A stretch of 64,000 nucleotides of DNA from Perkinsus olseni (lineage: Eukaryota; Perkinsozoa; Perkinsida; Perkinsidae): the NCBI GenBank assembly GCA_013115135.1, contig JABANP010000044.1, forward strand, positions 62,001 to 126,000, given 5' to 3'. Position 1 is the stretch's first letter; the number at the start of each line of letters is the position of its first letter. Of the stretch, positions 45,154-55,984 are shown one piece after another. The notes below the pieces were generated by a model. That model was not told where the DNA came from. It did not search any database and saw only the letters and a program-made list of their open reading frames with translations. Made by a program: the position numbers and the translations under genes.

Positions 45154-45874
45154 TTACGACGTGAGACTTGTAAATCTCCGCTCTCTTGTTAGAAAAGTAG
45201 AACATGCCTCCGCATCGTTCTCGATACATGTTACAATTCCTATAAACTCGCGCATGTCATTATTCCACAGAACCCTCAGGAGACGAGTGCTCAAGTTCGA
45301 AATGCTTTCATGATCGCACGATATTAACCCACGTACCCTCTGCACTTGTCCGGTAAATTTCAGCATCAGAGACTCTGCGTGTTCGCGATTGTTACACATG
45401 ATCATAGCTCGATTTCCTGACAGCGTGTAGCCAGATACGGTGTCGCCTCGAATTTCTAAACTGTCGAAGAGAAGATGAACCTGAACAAACCTCGGAATCC
45501 ACCTTCGCGGTATGGAAATTATCGCCAACCTCATGCAGGCGCATTTTCTCTTCGACTGTCGGGAACGTCGGCATTTCCTTCAAAACGTTAGAGCCGCCAT
45601 GACGAAGGATCTCGACTCCCAGATATTCGGGCAGAGGTGGCCCTGACACCAACTGCGATTCGGAGGACACAGAGATGGGCCACTATCTGAGCCCTTCATG
45701 GGCCGAGAGTGAATGCAAAACGCAAACAGGAGTTACCACAAGTGAGTCCGCCGGTCCAGACGGAACACGATGACAAACTTGAGAATGCTCATATTCAAGG
45801 AAACGGTTCACGCCGAATTCTTCGAGACTTTTCCCAATAGAGAACGAGAATTCCCGCGAGACCGACGGGAACAT
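45154..45874 (-). CDS. Unknown protein, three exons
   Basis: Exons 45874-45737, 45682-45530 and 45480-45154; both introns (54 and 49 nt) are phase 0. It starts MFPSVSREFSFSIGKSLEEF; the middle has GPPLPEYLGVEILRHGGSN and EMPTFPTVEEKMRLHE; the last exon has DSLEIRGDTVSGYTLSGNR, REHAESLMLKFTGQVQRVR and NDMREFIGIVTCIEND. About 205 residues. The phase-consistent structure makes it a confident gene of unknown function. Confidence 0.7.
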
Positions 45875-45959
45875 AGAGTTTATCCGTCAAGGAGGAGCCA
45901 CAAATAAAGCTTTAGAGTCAAAAGACCAATTGGTGCATTCTGCCCACAGAAACTTACTC

Positions 45960-46353
45960 GTGGGGGCAACAGCTCCTGTTGTTACCGGCTCGGGTGTCGT
46001 TGTAGTTGTCGTGAACTCCTGCGTTACCGGAGTCTGCAGTAACAATCATGGACAGAGGTCGCGGCATCAACAACCTTCACCTCAAACCCCAGATTCCACG
46101 CCTTGCGGATATGGTCAGCGTCCTTCTTGGAATCACAGCGAAGCTTGAACACCTCAGGCACGCCCTCCGTGTTCCCGAGGCAACTGTGAGACAGGTCCAA
46201 TGAGAAGGATCGGGGGCGAGGGAGGCTGGGGAAGGGGTGACCCCTACTCTCGATTTGAAGTACGTTACGGGCCGTAACGTAACGTAATTTTTGCCGCAAC
46301 TTACGGCACCTTGAGACCCTCGTATGGCCGTAGCGTGAGGAATTTCTTCCCAA
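45960..46353 (-). CDS. Unknown protein with Thr-rich tail
   Basis: A minus frame with GVPEVFKLRCDSKKDADHIR and KAWNLGFEVKVVDAATSVHD, then after a possible ACTGCAG acceptor a Thr-rich run (TPVTQEFTTTTTTPEPVTT). Upstream there is a short Pro/Ser stretch and a perfect palindrome (46261-46281). Could be secreted or mucin-like; the start is not found. Confidence 0.4.
46261..46281. repeat. 10-bp palindrome
   Basis: TACGTTACGG at 46261-46270 and CCGTAACGTA at 46272-46281 separated by one base; a further CGTAAC/GTTACG word follows. It probably lies in an intron or 5' region of the 46-kb minus gene. Confidence 0.6.
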
Positions 46354-46448
46354 CCCTTCTAGGTCACGAGAAAATGAAATTTCAGCGTTTCTTTCCGTAG
46401 AGCTGTCAGGGCGTTACAGGTGATACAGACGAGTAGAGAGACGCCATA

Positions 46449-47460
46449 CTACTCAATCTCCATCAAGTAGTCGTCCACCTCTGAAGCGTAAGAAGGCTCT
46501 TCCCATGATGGCTGGGCAAACCATGACCGTATCATCCTCGCCAGGATTACGTAACTAAGTGGTAACGCTGGTAGGCCTACACTCTGCGAAAATATGCGTT
46601 GACTACCCACCTTGAATGCGTGACCCTCAACGTTGACAGACTCGACGAATGCCGACCTGATGGCGGTCTCAATGCCACCCCGAGGCTTCAGAACCAATAC
46701 TTCTCGGCATGTACCATAAACGACCTAGACGAAAAGAATATAGTCACTACACGACCGGAATGACCCTACCCATCCGCCAGGGATATTCGTCTCGGGTACC
46801 TGAAGGACAGACAGCGACTTCTCTTACACGTCGCGCGAATTACACAATCCGGAAAACGATCTTCCACTGAAAACGGGTTCGCTTCACTTACAGCATTGCT
46901 ATCATCACCCGCCTCAGTGACGCGGTTCTCGGTCTCGGAAGTTTGATCATCATTATCATCGGTCACTTCATCGTCGTTTTTTCTAGCAACCGCACGCATC
47001 TGGTCCAAGTCTCCCGAACCTTCATCCGAAATGTCATTGTCATCTCCAGTCAATTCATAGTTTGCATCATCCAGAGCTCGAGTGTCGATATCGCGCGGCT
47101 CTGGTGACTCGATGATGCTCGCCGAGAGTCCCTCATCTCCGGTAGCGAACGCCCCACCGACAAGCGCTTCGCGATCGTCGTCATTATCTTCAAGATCCGC
47201 TTCATCGCCACTCACCGCTTGCGGGTCGAAATCCGCTGGATTATACGGTGTCTGAGAAGCATCACCCAGTTAATAAAAGAGCAGCGACCGTCTCGGCCTG
47301 ACCGCGGACCAGGAAGGGAGCAATCTTCGTCGCGACGAAGCACGATTGCCAGCTGCCCCACTCTTTCAAGAGCGTCAGTAACCCCGCGGACACTCACTTG
47401 CGTAGGACGAGTTTCGCGCCGGCTGATCTCATGCTCAACAGGGCCTGGTGCTACCTGAGG
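46449..47460 (-). CDS. Unknown protein with long acidic region
   Basis: Minus exons: VAPGPVEHEISRRETRPTQ (about 47455-47398, ending at GTGAGT), LAIVLRRDEDCSLP, then TPYNPADFDPQAVSGDEADL running into a long Asp/Glu-rich segment (LEDNDDDREALVGGAF, DIDTRALDDANYELTGDDND) to about 46800. The last exon (46697-46449) has RSAFVESVNVEGHAFKVGS, LPALPLSYVILARMIRSWF and the end ASEVDDYLMEIE. The first joins are not all in phase. It could be a chaperone-like or nuclear acidic protein; no family claimed. Confidence 0.45.
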
Positions 47461-47469
47461 CGAAACTTG

Positions 47470-47825
47470 TGAAGTGGGAAAGAATCAAGGATGCGAATTG
47501 CGCGAGAACGACACGGGCACTACCATAACCTTACGTGACGATATGCTCCAGCACGGCGGTAATCATTACACGATAATCGCCCTATCCGGCGGCAATCGCA
47601 CAATCTCAATTTTGGTTCAAACTTTGAGGGAACATTCGCCTCCATTCTGAGATGGATTCTCTACAGGACCAATGCCGAAGAGTAACGTCAGAATAGCGCA
47701 CGAGTTCTGTTATCCAAGAATACCACTCCGACGTAAAGGAGAAACCATACAGGATGAACCGCTCCAATAGTGAGCCTACAATAAGTTATTACTAGCGAGT
47801 TAGTAGTTAGAAATAGTGAGTTTTT
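47470..47825. other. AT-rich spacer
   Basis: Stops in all frames. Contains repeated ATAAGTTATT and GAGTTATTAA-like words near 47775-47840 that could fold. No gene seen. Confidence 0.4.
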
Positions 47826-47826
47826 A

Positions 47827-48750
47827 TTAATAACTCACCACGCCCGGTAACAAGTCTTCTTCACGAGGCCCGTGGTAATCATCGAAACTCGGCGATGAGG
47901 CATCACGATTATCTTCGCCATAATTCTGGGCTGACTCGAACGAGGGCAAATCGGGAATATCAGAAGGAGGTGCTGGCTCGGATAGCTGAAGAGAGAAACG
48001 GGAACGCTGAGGGATGAGCCAAAGCAAAGTGCAGAGCGGCTCAGGCGGCAAGCATGCCTGACGAGGGGTGTAGCGAATATCAATGGGAACGGCAATGAGG
48101 AATGCGCGACAGGAGCCTTTACTTCTTGGGATGGGAAGTAGGACGCGGCGAAAGTGGCTTCGCTCGGAGATAGACTGTGAACCTGCGGGCCGCACTGAGC
48201 AGGCGCGAAAATCGTAGGCAGCCGTACCAGGAGAATGCCTGGTGAGGGCGATGGGGTTGAGAACCATAGAGACAAGAATTCTCCCAGCCACCTCGACGCG
48301 GTTAGGGAGACGAGCGCGTTACAACACGCGTTTTTCAGGCACTTTGCAGTGAAATCACACTTGCGGACGCCCGCATCATCGATATCAAAGGTCACTGATC
48401 GAGCCGAAACGGATGAGCTGGGCAGGAACACCCACCAGTTTGGCTGTTGGCTGGCGGCCACATGGCTCTGTAGTAACTCAGTCACCTGGAAGGTAGGAAG
48501 GCAAGAAAATTGTACCTTTCTTGATCGTCACGAACGCACCAACATCGAACAACGATCTCGTTAAGTCAACTTCAAGTCGGGTCGATTCAACTCAACTCGG
48601 ACATTCGTCTTCGGGTCCCCTGACCCTTGGGCTTCCTCCTCGGTGTTTCGTGTGGTTTTCCGTGGTACTTTTGTTACGAAAGTTTCGTATGCGACAACCT
48701 TCGAAATCTGATGCCTCTGAATGAAACGGTCTTGCCGGTTTCTGCGCACA
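47827..48750 (-). CDS. Unknown protein, Pro/Asp-rich C-terminus
   Basis: The last exon ends at 47827 and contains VAGRILVSMVLNPIALTRHS, GTAAYDFRACSVRP, ISERSHFRRVLLPIPRSKG, PIDIRYTPRQACLPPEPL, LWLIPQRSRFSLQLSEPAPP and an acidic end. Upstream, after a TTCCAG acceptor: VTELLQSHVAASQQPNWWVF and VTFDIDDAGVRKCDF; further upstream (48749-48561) a polar exon ISKVVAYETFVTKVPRKTT. The last join is ambiguous in phase. No family recognised. Confidence 0.45.
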
Positions 48751-49055
48751 GTTCATAATCGCGATGAAAGTGGTTAATACCCAACACTATCCGCCAACAC
48801 GACCTGCAGTAAGTTTATAAGTGCTGAATCACCAGACACAGTATCATCTGATTATTCGCGATAAGTAGAAACTCACTCATATCCCCGTGTGAACTCTCTA
48901 CTGAAGCACTGTCCGCGTAAGTTCAATGTTTCCCTGACTGTCCGTTGCACTGCCATTCCTCTGAATCGTAAGGTCATTTGCGTGAAGTGAAGCTGTGTGA
49001 ATTTGCCTCCTGTGAGAATGACGTCCTCAGCTTGCAGTTTGTATCACCGCTTCCC

Positions 49056-50846
49056 ATGTATAAGGTCTTCGGCGTGGGTCGGGGCAAAAGGGCGGAGCAG
49101 CAGTCCCCGGGGGGCGCCAACGGTACGTCAACAAAACCGAAGCAGCAGCCTGGCGAAATCAGATTGCAAAAAGGTACTAGTAGGAGCTAGCATGTCAGGG
49201 AGCGCGGTGGTACGCAGTCCTCTGATTAATCACCGTTCGCAACAGTATAATTTTCTTGTGGGTTTGGTAGCATGAAACAGCGCTGAAGTGCCGAATCCCG
49301 TTGAAGATTCGCAATTTTCAAGAATTTTCGAATTGAAAATCCCCAGGAAAGCCGTCATCTGTCAGAACCCGCCACTTATCTCACCTCTCTGACTCTGCCT
49401 GAATGAGTGTAACATTACTGCAATATTGTAGGAGACGGTTGGACCCTGCAGCAGCATTGCGCTTGTTTAGGCGTTTTACCGTGCCCCTGGGTTTTTCGAA
49501 GGTCCCGGCGTCGAATTTTGTCGTAACAAGCGGTGGTGTTGTGACGCCGAGTATGGGCCTCAAAGAGTCTTTAGCGTGCGATTTCTGATAGCCACGTCCG
49601 CGATCTTTGAGAGACCCTATCGCAGAGTAGATTCGCTGACGACTGAGCAATATAGGCAATTACCACAGATTGGACTCTGACCAGCAATGGGCTAAGAGTG
49701 CCTCACGGCACGGCGGAACATGCACCTTTCCCAGGCCTAGTACTATGCAGCACTACGGAATTACGACACAAAAGGACCGCCGGGTCATCTCGGACGACTG
49801 AGATTCGTTCGAACTTTCGTGCAAGCTTTATCCCACCTGTAGTCATGCACGAGCTTTTTCGTTCCCTCGTCCTGCCTGCATGCGGTTCCCTCAGAATAGT
49901 ATATTGAGAATATGCTGTTCCTGGCTGAGCAGATCGTGGTTAATAAATGATCAATGATGATTATTTCTCTGCTGATTTTGTTTTCCTCTGTACGCTGCTA
50001 GTTAGACAACTCTCGACTGCGGGGTGAAGCTGTGGAGCTGGTTGTAGTACTATTTTCTTGCTCGAAGCTCTTACCGAGTATGAGAAGAAAATTGAATCGT
50101 CCCTCTTCTCTCCGACTTAGTCAATTTTGCAGCATCGTCCGACGCCCCTCGTTCCCTGTGAAGGAAGAAACGTATCTTTTTGTCGTCAGAATTGGACGAG
50201 TTGGAGTTGCCTTCACAGTGCCGTATTGAGTTCCCCAACAGCAATAATCTGATGCATTTCTTTATAACTATTTCCCCGGACGAGGGATTCTGGAAAGGAG
50301 GTGAGGATCTGTGTGAGCCATACCGCTCCCTCGCTAAATCTACAGCAGTTGTGCGTTCTGTTCTGAATATTCACAGCTGCCTCGGGGTGATCATGCTCGT
50401 CTCTTTCTCAGCAAAGTACCGATTCTCCTTCAACATCAAGCCTTTATACCCACACGACGCCCCCAAAGTAACGAGGTTCGCGAGGATTCGCTTCTGACCA
50501 GTTCTTCGCGTGGCATTTGATCATCAGGTAAAGTGCGAAACGAAGATTTATCATCCCAATATCGATCTCGACGGCAACGTCTGCCTCAACATTTTACGTG
50601 AGGACTGGAAACCAATTCTGAGTATCTCTTCTGTTGTGTAACGTTCCGTGACTGTCGCGTTGCTTCCAACAACTCTCGTCTGCAGTTACGGTCTCCTCTA
50701 TCTCTTTCTCGAACCCAACCCGAATGACCCGTTAAACAAGGAGGCAGCCGAGGTGAGAAGAGGAAGGTCTTCTTTTGTTTCTCTAGGATGATTCGCGAGA
50801 ACAACTCAGGTTCTACGGACGGACCGTCGGCAATTCGGTTTCGTAG
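49056..50846 (+). CDS. UBC12-type E2, NEDD8-conjugating enzyme
   Basis: Six exons: 49056-49173, 50190-50300, 50412-50467, 50528-50637, 50686-50752 and 50787-50846, all in phase, giving 173 residues. The N-terminal extension [16 protein letters not shown] and PGEIRLQK is the UBE2M/UBC12-type tail that docks on the NEDD8 E1. The core has [33 protein letters not shown], then [19 protein letters not shown] with the catalytic Cys and upstream HPN motif, and [23 protein letters not shown]8 conjugation activates cullin-RING ligases. Intron 1 is unusual at 1,016 nt, while the others are 34-111 nt. Confidence 0.96.
49174..50189 (+). other. 1-kb first intron of the UBC12-type gene
   Basis: It is about ten times longer than typical introns here. 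It contains open frames on both strands (49403-49588 plus; 49659-49381 minus), none supported. It might host a nested gene or regulatory DNA. Confidence 0.5.
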
Positions 50847-50979
50847 TGCAACGATCGCTCCGAGGTGGAGTAGTAGGCGGTGAAACTTTCCCAAGGCTTG
50901 TTTGAGGGCGAAAGATTGGTTAAGTAACTGGACACATTTTCTGTCTTCTGCTGAGCTTGCGTTGAGTAACCTCAAGTCA

Positions 50980-51740
50980 CGGAAGCTTACGTGGTGGTCT
51001 TAAGAAGCGCGGACACAGCGTCCGGCAGGCCGTTTGACCCCGCCGCTCACCGCACTCAACACCTTCGCTTCACCGAAACGTTATGTGCTCAGCTGAACGA
51101 GACCTGTTGAGGGTAACTTGTTGTGACACTGTCTTGAATTCGCAGCTATTTTCAGGACTTTTCCACGCTCAGCATCTCCCAGAGGACTCCTTCCTGAAGC
51201 GACCTGCAGAAAGCCGCGGAGACTCTAAGCCTTGTGTGCGGTATGATATAACGAGATTGCTGATTGTTGCACAGTTGGAGCTACCGTGACGGTGGCCTAT
51301 GCAGCTCAATTGCACTCACGAAACTTCGAGAAAAGAACGGCCGAGTCCAACATTTCCGCGGGGAAGTCCACACATGGGCGGGGTGACTGCTCGCCCTTGG
51401 TGAAGTCTTCGATGCACGGAACACTGATGAACACTGATGAACACAGATCGTACGCAGAAATCAGAGAAAAGGTGTTTTCCCTTTGAAGTCCGTGAAAGCC
51501 GGCTGGAACAAGAAGAGACGACGATCAACAGCACTCTTGATGATAATGAAAATGGTACTAAGCCATCAACGGGATCTTCCAATCTGTACTCGGAGGACAA
51601 TCTAATGAAATGCTTCCATTCTGGAGTACGTTTGGCCGTGGACCTGACTCAGGTCACCTGAGGCATGTCACTCGGCCGGGGGAAATGATCATGAGCGATT
51701 TTTAGCAAGATCCACCAGTCATTGATCCGGAGCCATAGCT
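50980..51740 (+). CDS. Possible unknown gene
   Basis: Plus frames at 51083-51289 and 51437-51661; the latter (FEVRESRLEQEETTINSTLD, NENGTKPSTGSSNLYSEDN) reads like a polar exon, and KPCVRYDITRLLIVAQLELP precedes. Exon joins are not established. Confidence 0.3.
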
Positions 51741-51743
51741 TCT

Positions 51744-52526
51744 CTAATAACCACCTCCGAAAACGGGATGTCTCTTCTCGTAGTATACGAGTAGGCCGTT
51801 CTTCATGGCAGAGATTTGCACGTCAATGAAGGCGTAGAAATCATAACGGGTGGGACTTATAGCATAGTTGAAGAAGTCGTAACTCACCGTGGACGTAATG
51901 GTACCAGCGCGGCCTGATGCAGTTGTATGAGATATGAGGTGATGGTTCTGGCTTTTCAAGTCCACATAACCACTCAAATTCCCATACCCCACAGTTGACA
52001 CTGTCCCGATATCAGGGATCGTAGTTTTAGTAGTCAAAATCGTTGTGGCATTGATCTGCTTCCCAGAGTATACGTCATAGCCTCCCATCTTGAGACATGG
52101 AGGGATGCTGAATTGGACGGACAGCTTTATACCCATGGGAAGATCGATGTCATGCGCGTTGACGCCTTCTCCCCATATCCCGACATCCACTGGGTACGCA
52201 GAGGTCTTGGAGAATATCATAAACAGCTCGAGGGCGGCCATCGCCTGAACTTGCGCACCGGGGTTGGGGATGATGAGGATCCCAGCGTTGAGCAAAGTAG
52301 CATTCCTCCGAAGGTAGAAGCAGTAGTTTGGGGGAGGCGGATCCCACTTCGGCACCTTGAAACACCCAGGCGGCTTGTAACCAACGACATCCAAAGGATA
52401 TGGACCAGGAATAGGTTCGATGCATTCGTTGCTGAACATATCCTTCCTTTCGGGAACACCAGCAGAAACCATGAGTTGATAGACGCCAACAAGAGCGATG
52501 AGCACGAGAATTTTCAGCACCGGCAT
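51744..52526 (-). CDS. Single-exon secreted protein, 260 residues
   Basis: Uninterrupted frame from ATG 52526: signal peptide MPVLKILVLIALVGVYQLMV ending near SAG, then ECIEPIPGPYPLDVVGYKPP, GCFKVPKWDPPPPNYCFYLR, alternating hydrophobic beta-like segments (AGILIIPNPGAQVQAMAAL, GIKLSVQFSIPPCLKMGGY) and repeated Thr/Ser strands. Five cysteines in the mature part. It has no introns in an otherwise intron-dense region, which could reflect retroposition. No membrane anchor is seen at the C-terminus (HPVFGGGY). Family unknown. Confidence 0.75.
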   Translation of the reverse strand: MPVLKILVLIALVGVYQLMVSAGVPERKDMFSNECIEPIPGPYPLDVVGYKPPGCFKVPKWDPPPPNYCFYLRRNATLLNAGILIIPNPGAQVQAMAALELFMIFSKTSAYPVDVGIWGEGVNAHDIDLPMGIKLSVQFSIPPCLKMGGYDVYSGKQINATTILTTKTTIPDIGTVSTVGYGNLSGYVDLKSQNHHLISHTTASGRAGTITSTVSYDFFNYAISPTRYDFYAFIDVQISAMKNGLLVYYEKRHPVFGGGY

Positions 52527-52599
52527 AGACGACCCTGCGGAAATTGATGACTCGGATGCAGCCAGCGTTGGCCGAACTCTGACGACAAAGTAGACAGGC

Positions 52600-53480
52600 C
52601 CTCAACAGATGCTTGGTTCGGCGCACAAGGTTAACATCTGAAGATGGATAGCCGTTCCTGGCTTGCTATGCTCATCGTCGAATGCGCAGGGCCTGCGCCG
52701 CAGGCTAAGCTGGTTCTTCGTCACGCCAATAAATTGCGGGCTATCCATGGGGTTTACCCCTGACTGTACTGTGTACCGAACTGAGAGCCTTGTGCGGATG
52801 AGAGGGGCGTCCCGAAGCATGCGTGCAGAACCACTCGCAGCCTAGAGTAATGTGGAACCTAGCTCCAGAAGCGTGGAATTGCAGGCTGAGAGGCCGCCAG
52901 TGACCACGGGGTGGTGGCTGAACTCTGAGAGGCTCTACCATGCACGCGGGAACCAAATATGAAAAATATCAAACCTCGTGCTGTGGAGCACAGGGAGAAG
53001 GCTATCTGCGGGTCATGCGATATCTAAATGAGAATTATTTTCCGAGATTCCGCACGAGAACTGTGGGTAGGAACGAACCCTTCACGACGAGCAGGTGGGA
53101 GTGGATAATAGTGACGCTGAGGATCTCTCCTCCTCGAGGGTTCGAAACCGTCGCCGGCATCGGTGATGACCCCGAAGAGTATAGTGAGGCGAAACGAGTT
53201 GAAGACTATCTCCATATCATCGTGACCTCTCTGCCGATCTTTTTTCGGGGTAGAAGCGCGCCCCCCGAGGTCTGTGTGATGCAGTGATCAACTAGTAATT
53301 ACTGGTACTAGTAATCAACTAGTCCTGTAATGGCTCTCTCTCAGCAGTGCTACCCACTACATAATGGACCCATAAGTTTCACCTTGGACCAACTCGTTCA
53401 GCCAACTTTCGTTCGATCTGAGCAAGCCGGGGCCAGTGGGAGCGCTTCATCGCCACTCGTTGAATCATATCCTCCCTAAA
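52600..53480. other. Spacer with repeat-like motifs
   Basis: No supported gene. CGAGGGTTCGAAACCGTCGC at about 53137-53156 is another T-arm-like motif, and CTAGTAATTACTGGTACTAG at about 53291-53311 forms a short hairpin. GCAGGGCCTGCGCCGCAGGC near 52685 is also self-complementary. Confidence 0.35.
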
Positions 53481-53521
53481 CTCAACCAGTGTGGCTCGCA
53501 CGCGGCACATCATCAACAAGC

Positions 53522-53985
53522 TCATTTCTTCTTTTTGCCTTTCTTTTTCTTCGCGGCGGCAGCAGCCGCTTCTTCCTCAAGCTGTTTCTTCTCCGAGAAA
53601 AGACGATGAAGGTTCTGAGAAAATACTACGTAACCCGGGCAAGAGATCAAGCCAGGAATGAAGCGAAACCTTCGCATCGAATAAGTGAGTTCTTTACGGA
53701 AATAGTCTGACCCTTTGACAGATGGACGCACTCATGATTGCCAGCTATTAGCTGGCAGCTAATGCCGGGGAGAAGGCAGAGATCACACAGCATGGGATCA
53801 AAAAGCTCCGTTTCCGTCATGAGTCCGTTGACGAAGACCCTGCAGTGTCAGGTGCTAGCGAAATCATGCGACATGAAGCTGTGGAGACGAGAACGCGCTT
53901 CCTGACTCACATCCGATGCGATTCTCCACTCCGCGAAAGTTTCGGGATCGAAGAGAGCCTCGTCCGTTCCTACGGAGTCTGAGCG
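53522..53985 (-). CDS. Unknown protein with Lys-rich C-terminus
   Basis: The last exon (about 53606-53522, after a TTTTCTCAG acceptor) reads NLHRLFSEKKQLEEEAAAAA followed by a run of lysines and the stop. Upstream minus exons include DSVGTDEALFDPETFAEWR (53980-53910, ending at a GTGAGT donor) and GLMTETELFDPMLCDLCLL (about 53830-53770). The basic Ala/Lys tail is typical of ribosome- or RNA-associated proteins, but no family is assigned. A perfect 7-bp hairpin (GCCAGCT/AGCTGGC, 53740-53756) lies between exons. Confidence 0.45.
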
Positions 53986-54059
53986 ACACAGAAAAATACT
54001 GCGGGGTTCGGAGAGGGGTTTTCCGGCAGAATTTTTTTGACAAATACTCTATGATTTAT

Positions 54060-54400
54060 CCTAGTTGATCCTATCCTTCCTATCAGGGGCCCTCATCAGG
54101 TAATGATGAATATACACTGGACAGCCCACGTGACTGGCGACCGACCTCCTTCCGGCGCTACAAGGCTGGCTGCCTCGTCCACTGTGGCAGCAAAGTCGTC
54201 CACCATAGAGAGGAACCTGATAGGGCGTTCGAAGGGAGAGCTTGAACAACGTGGAACCACTTTTCGCTGTCTTTCGCCCACTCCGGCAGAGAGTTCATGA
54301 GCTCCTCTTCGAGCCCACGAAGGGACGTGATCCCCACCATTGGTTCGACCGATGCCAAGTGGCGCCTGCACATGATCAGACGAGTTTCACTCAGCTAGAT
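54060..54400 (-). CDS. Unknown exon(s)
   Basis: Minus frames RRHLASVEPMVGITSLRGLE with LMNSLPEWAKDSEKWFHVV and FLSMVDDFAATVDEAASLVA with the end TWAVQCIFIIT, possibly joined through a 31-nt GT..CAG segment. Phase not confirmed. Confidence 0.35.
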
Positions 54401-54639
54401 CTGCCCACGCGGCTCGGCATGCCCGGGGATACAGGGGCTCAACGCGAGCCGGCCTACCCACAAGTTGTCAACAGGCCCTATTGAATAGGGCATGCTTTCA
54501 TAACCTCTTTGGAGGGCGGCTATATTATACTCTGCGCAGGTCAGTGACACCAAGTGAGTCGACCGAAGCAGCCCCCACTCACGACATGCGATCTTCGACT
54601 TCCAGCTTCTTTCGGAGGCGTTGGCCCTTCGCGATCAAA

Positions 54640-55960
54640 CGAGGATTGGCCGATTCCTGTCTACAGGGATGAATTCATGTCTTTTAGCTGGCCAGGGTCT
54701 CACCCGTTCGGACGCACCGATTGCCTTGTGCAATGCATCCAGACGAGCGGCCGTGCCCCTGCAACACGAAACTCGAGACGAACGGAGTGGTCAACCCACT
54801 TGGTGGTGTCTTCGATGGCCCGGAGGAGTGCCAAATCACACAGGGCTCGAGTACGGACTAAACTGAGGAAAGAGTCGGCGCTAAGGCCAAAAACAGACGA
54901 TTTGGACGGCCGAGGCCCTCAGCTCGAGAGATAATGCAGGATTGAAGCTATTGAGAGACGGGAGGTGATTCAGTTTCAACGCTGCAGGCGGCCACTTTAC
55001 CTACTCCAACTCGTCGCGAATATTTCAGCACTCTTCAACGGACGTAGCCCCCGATTCGCTCTACCGGGCTCGTTTGATATCCCCAGGAGCCACTCCTGTC
55101 TGCGCTCCCGCATCGAGAGCCGAAGCCAGCTCATCCACAATCGTGACAAGCGACGATTGCTCTGGGGTTTCTTCATAAGTGCCCTTTAGCTCCGCTTTCT
55201 GCCGTCCAAGCGAATCGAACGCTGTTCAGAGTAGATTAACCACTCACGCGAAGGGCTATACTGCTAGCAATTTTCGTTCCGAAGATCTCCGCTTCGTGAA
55301 GGACTTTAACGTCGCACGGCCACTGCGTCGACTCAGTCCTGGCTTCCTCGAGCTGAAGAAAGGTCTCTGTATGGGAGGGAACAGGTGCAGTCACTTCTTC
55401 CTGTAGCTTTTCAAGGTCCTCCAAGTTCGCGCTGTGCCGTTGCATCAGTTTGTTCAGACGATTATCGCAAGCGTTGGCGTTGTCAGCAACTTCCTCGCAA
55501 TAGGTAAACGGCCTCTCGGGGACCTATGATGGGACGACTCGCTTAACGGGCCGTCTCATGGAGCGGTTGGCCCGCATCAATCATGCTCCACAGCAATAGC
55601 CGCAGATCTGCAACGCGCCTCGATAGCTGGGAAGCGTAGAGATTCTTCTGAGCTGCTGCTAAAGTAACTCACTTTGTCCGAGTGATTGTTGTATGCGTAG
55701 CCCCGAACCACCTCGGAGTCGCAGAAGAAGTTACGAGTCCATTCGCACAGGAATCGCCTCTTTTTCGCGGAGAATTGCGTTCCTGCAAAACGGCCCTTGC
55801 GGCTTCTTCAAACAAACCGGCCAATTCCACATCACTACGGTGGATTCAGTATCAACATCAATGGACTACAACGACTTGAAAAACAAAATGGAAGAAAATG
55901 TTACCGAGACCCCGAGGACAAACTCGGTGAGGCGTAGGGCGCGAGCAAACCTGTTGCGTA
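54640..55960 (-). CDS. Coiled-coil protein, several exons
   Basis: Minus exons in order: VELAGLFEEAARAVLQERN with a Ser/Thr-rich end (55830-55685), AAQKNLYASQLSRRVADLR with LLWSMIDAGQPLHETA (55660-55545), YCEEVADNANACDNRLNKLM and QRHSANLEDLEKLQEEV (55505-55250), KGTYEETPEQSSLVTIVDEL with LDAGAQTGVAPGDIK (55185-55065), CDLALLRAIEDTTKWVDHS (about 54850-54790) and LDALHKAIGASERVRPWPAK, stop near 54643. Hydrophobic heptads are frequent. It may be a tether or cytoskeletal protein; no specific family. Exon borders are approximate. Confidence 0.5.
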
Positions 55961-55984
55961 ACAAACGTGAGCACTCATCGCCCT

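Noticed and set aside
50586..50975. 129-codon minus ORF.
   Set aside because: It is opposite the last exons of the UBC12-type gene, whose frame and motifs are clear.
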